From Gammaproteobacteria bacterium (GTDB taxonomy: Bacteria; Pseudomonadota; Gammaproteobacteria; Competibacterales; Competibacteraceae), in the NCBI GenBank assembly GCA_020047885.1, contig JAIFNF010000026.1, positions 1-8,529 on the forward strand: DNA of 8,529 nucleotides. Reading direction: 5' to 3'. Every line of letters starts with the position of its first letter. Positions within the stretch are counted from its first letter, which is position 1. Under the pieces are notes generated by a model that was not told where the DNA came from, did no database searches, and saw only the letters and a list, made by a program, of their open reading frames with translations. Below, piece by piece: positions 6,992 through 8,529 of the stretch. The translations under genes were made by a program, and so were the position numbers.

Positions 6992-7426
6992 ATGAAACAA
7001 GCAACTTTACGCCGCGCACGCGGCTTTACTTTGATCGAACTGCTGGTAGTGCTGGTGATTCTCGGTCTGTTGGCCGGGCTGGTCGGGCCACAGGTGATGA
7101 AATACCTGGGTGGCGCGAATACCAAGACCGCCAAGTTGCAGATCGAAGATTTCAGCACTGCGCTGGATGCGTTCCGGCTGGATATGGGGCGCTATCCCAA
7201 TACCAATGAAGGCTTACAGGCGCTGGTCATGCAGCCGTCCGGTGCCAGCCGCTGGAACGGTCCCTATCTGCGCAAGAGCATTATTCCCAAGGATCCGTGG
7301 GGCAACGATTATCAATATCGCTCACCCGGCCAGAACAGCGGCGGGGCTTTTGACCTGTATTCGCTGGGCGCAGATAACACTGAAGGCGGCGAGGGTGAAA
7401 GTCAGGACGTGGTGAGCTGGTTGTAG
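6992..7426 (+). CDS. gspG: Major pseudopilin GspG
   Basis: Main building block of the type II secretion pseudopilus. From ATG 6992 it has 144 residues: a short basic leader MKQATLRRARG, prepilin-peptidase cleavage after Gly11, Phe12 as the mature N-terminus and Glu16 at +5 (FTLIELLVVLVILGLLAGLV). The globular part shows GspG hallmarks: DAFRLDMGRYPNTNEGLQAL (around 60-80), GPYLRKSIIPKDPWGNDYQY and the C-terminal SLGADNTEGGEGESQDV calcium-loop region. ATG 6992 is preferred over ATG 6977 and the overlapping 6950 start because it gives the usual 11-residue leader and follows GAG at 8 bases' distance. It lies 25 bases after gspF and 7 before gspH. The larger gap fits separate control of this abundant subunit. 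Confidence 0.95.
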   Translation: MKQATLRRARGFTLIELLVVLVILGLLAGLVGPQVMKYLGGANTKTAKLQIEDFSTALDAFRLDMGRYPNTNEGLQALVMQPSGASRWNGPYLRKSIIPKDPWGNDYQYRSPGQNSGGAFDLYSLGADNTEGGEGESQDVVSWL

Positions 7427-7433
7427 TCGGGCC

Positions 7434-7892
7434 ATGGGACGGCGGCAAGCGGGCTTCACACTGCTAGAAGTACTGATCGTGCTGGTGATTGGTGTGTTGC
7501 TGGTCGCGTTGACACCACCCCTGCTGTCCGGTATGAGCGGTGCGACCGAGTTGCGTGGTGCCGCCCGACAACTAGCCGCCGGGTTGCGCAATGCCCGTAA
7601 CCAGGCTGTCACTGGCCAACAGGAGGCCATCTTGCTGCTGGATCTGGCGGGACGCCGGTTTGCTGTCAGCGGCGATTCGCGAGAAGTCGCCCTGCCTAAC
7701 AGTGTTGCTCTGCATCTTTATACGGCTCAGTCAGAATTGCTGGATGGTGAGAAAGGCAGTATCCGGTTCTTCCCGGATGGCAGTTCCACCGGCGGCGCGA
7801 TTACGGTCAGTGGTCCGAAGCGGGCCTACCGGGTGAACGTGGACTGGCTGACGGGTGCCATCGCCATTGTTGAGCAGGAGGGGCAGCGATGA
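7434..7892 (+). CDS. gspH: Minor pseudopilin GspH
   Basis: Minor pseudopilin that joins the pseudopilus tip complex. It has 152 residues. The leader MGRRQAG is cleaved after Gly7, and the mature protein starts FTLLEVLIVLVIGVLLVALTPP with Glu12 at +5. The remainder is the GspH/FimT pattern: ELRGAARQLAAGLRNARNQAV after the N-terminal helix, then a beta-rich domain containing IRFFPDGSSTGGAI, the typical GspH/FimT C-terminal motif. Start ATG 7434 lies 7 bases after gspG; no clear Shine-Dalgarno is seen, so translation probably depends on ribosomes finishing gspG. The stop overlaps the gspI start (ATGA). The gene order G-H-I-J distinguishes it from a FimT type IV pilus protein. Confidence 0.92.
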   Translation: MGRRQAGFTLLEVLIVLVIGVLLVALTPPLLSGMSGATELRGAARQLAAGLRNARNQAVTGQQEAILLLDLAGRRFAVSGDSREVALPNSVALHLYTAQSELLDGEKGSIRFFPDGSSTGGAITVSGPKRAYRVNVDWLTGAIAIVEQEGQR

Positions 7893-8344
7893 GCAATGCT
7901 CTATTCCCCTCCTTGGATAAGGAGGGGTGGCGCAAAGCGCCGGGGTGGTTCGAACGCGGCTTCTCCCTGCTGGAAGTGCTGGTCGCGTTTGCCATTCTGA
8001 GCATCTCGCTAGGCGTACTGCTCCAGGTGTTTGCCACTGGACTGCGTAACGCCGGACTGGCCGATGACTATACCCGGGCGACGCTGTATGCTGAATCGAT
8101 CCTTGCTGCTGTCGGTCGCGAAGCACCACTGACTGAGGGCGAGCGCAGTGGGCCGGTGAATGAGCAGTTCTCCTGGCGCAGTAGCGTGAGCCGCTATACC
8201 GAGGGGCTGCCCGAGTCGGAAACCGCGCAGTTTCGGGTTTACCGGGTGATCGTTGAAGTGTACTGGCCGGGGGTGATGCGCAACCGCTCGGTCGTTCTGG
8301 AGACCCTGCGGCTGGTACCGGTGGCATCCGGGGAGCCGGGATAG
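7889..8344 (+). CDS. gspI: Minor pseudopilin GspI with a repeat-extended leader
   Basis: Minor pseudopilin that nucleates the tip complex with GspJ and GspK. It has 151 residues. The transmembrane prepilin motif is FSLLEVLVAFAILSISLGVLLQ, with cleavage predicted after Gly24, Phe25 as mature residue 1 and Glu29 at +5. The pattern FATGLRNAGLADDYTRATLYAESILA that follows is typical of GspI. The leader has 24 residues, against 11, 7 and 10 in GspG, H and J. Residues 6-21 (FPSLDKEGWRKAPGWF) are encoded by a double-hairpin repeat; without them the leader would be a normal MSNAL-ERG. ATG 7889 overlaps the gspH stop and follows a strong AGGAGGGG site, and no better in-frame start exists downstream, so the long leader is probably translated. 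Confidence 0.94.
   Translation: MSNALFPSLDKEGWRKAPGWFERGFSLLEVLVAFAILSISLGVLLQVFATGLRNAGLADDYTRATLYAESILAAVGREAPLTEGERSGPVNEQFSWRSSVSRYTEGLPESETAQFRVYRVIVEVYWPGVMRNRSVVLETLRLVPVASGEPG
7906..7953 (+). repeat. Double-hairpin repeat inside the gspI leader
   Basis: CCCCTCCTT (7906-7914) and AAGGAGGGG (7919-7927) form a perfect 9-bp inverted repeat with a 4-base loop. It is followed at once by GGCGC-AAA-GCGCC (7929-7941), then GGGGTGGTTC. The overall pattern resembles a dispersed CCCCTCCTT...AAGGAGGGG-type repeat seen in intergenic DNA of various bacteria. It differs from the rfbC and gspE repeats. It is translated in frame as the central part of the GspI leader. Confidence 0.75.
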
Positions 8345-8346
8345 TG

Positions 8347-8529
8347 ATGACTGCTCGCTACTCCCCGCAAACCGGTTTCACCCTCCTGGAACTGCTGGTC
8401 TCTATCACTTTGATGGGGCTAGTGCTGGTCGTAGTCTATAGCGGCTTGCGGTTGGGACTGAATAGCTGGGAGGGGGGTGAACAACGGGCTGAGGCGACCA
8501 ATCGGCTGCGGCTGGCTCAGGAATTTCTC
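8347..8529 (+). CDS. gspJ: Minor pseudopilin GspJ (5' part, cut by window edge)
   Basis: N-terminal 61 residues of a minor pseudopilin of the type II secretion tip complex. The leader MTARYSPQTG is followed by FTLLELLVSITLMGLVLVVVYSGL: cleavage after Gly10, Phe11 as +1 and Glu15 at +5. SGLRLGLNSWEGGEQRAE next to the membrane helix is typical of GspJ. The start is taken as ATG 8347, two bases after the gspI stop. GTG 8344, in the same frame and overlapping that stop, has better spacing to GGGGAG (8330-8335) and cannot be excluded; it would add one residue. The remaining two thirds lie beyond the window. Confidence 0.93.
   Translation, partial: MTARYSPQTGFTLLELLVSITLMGLVLVVVYSGLRLGLNSWEGGEQRAEATNRLRLAQEFL

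Noticed and set aside
6298..7158. Long minus-strand open frame (286 codons) over gspF and gspG
   Set aside because: It is antisense to two well-supported genes, rich in Gln/His/Arg as expected for a reversed GC-rich frame, with no domain signature.

Overview
The window is a GC-rich, tightly packed bacterial segment. The protein families, in particular the WrbA subtype, the RmlA/RmlC/RmlD set and a gspE-F-G-H-I-J type II secretion order, point to a gammaproteobacterium. The short palindromic repeats inside reading frames would fit a Competibacter-like lineage, but that is a guess; genus cannot be fixed from this sequence.

Layout. (1) Positions 1-487, minus strand: a wrbA-type NAD(P)H:quinone oxidoreductase that runs off the left edge and starts at TTG. 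(2) Positions 488-605: a divergent spacer with a plausible sigma70 promoter for the plus strand. (3) Positions 606-1213: a small DUF4398-type lipoprotein gene overlapping an acylphosphatase gene (acyP) by 4 nt. (4) Positions 1214-1624: a gene-free stretch. Its first 300 bases hold nothing I recognise. Its last 110 bases hold an 18-bp inverted repeat around a possible 20-codon upstream ORF, and the downstream arm can also pair with the rfbA start codon. (5) Positions 1625-3996: rfbA, rfbC and rfbD for dTDP-L-rhamnose synthesis. rfbB, the 4,6-dehydratase gene, is absent here. (6) Positions 4015-8529: gspE, gspF, gspG, gspH, gspI and the first 61 codons of gspJ, encoding the ATPase, the inner-membrane platform protein and the major and minor pseudopilins of a type II secretion system.

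From rfbA to gspJ everything is on the plus strand, with gaps of at most 25 nt or 4-nt overlaps. Sugar-nucleotide and secretion genes therefore look co-transcribed, presumably from upstream of rfbA. The Rml enzymes supply activated rhamnose for cell-surface glycans. The Gsp proteins build the pseudopilus motor that pushes folded exoproteins through the outer membrane. The operonic link is an inference from spacing only.

The most unusual features are three GC-rich palindromic repeats read through in frame. One forms the last 17 codons of rfbC, one an insert between the two CxxC pairs of GspE, and one most of an over-long prepilin leader of GspI. The first two share 16 of 17 bases in the same orientation but are read in different frames. 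The second unusual feature is the three-segment leader of rfbA, whose alternative pairings could hide or expose the start codon.
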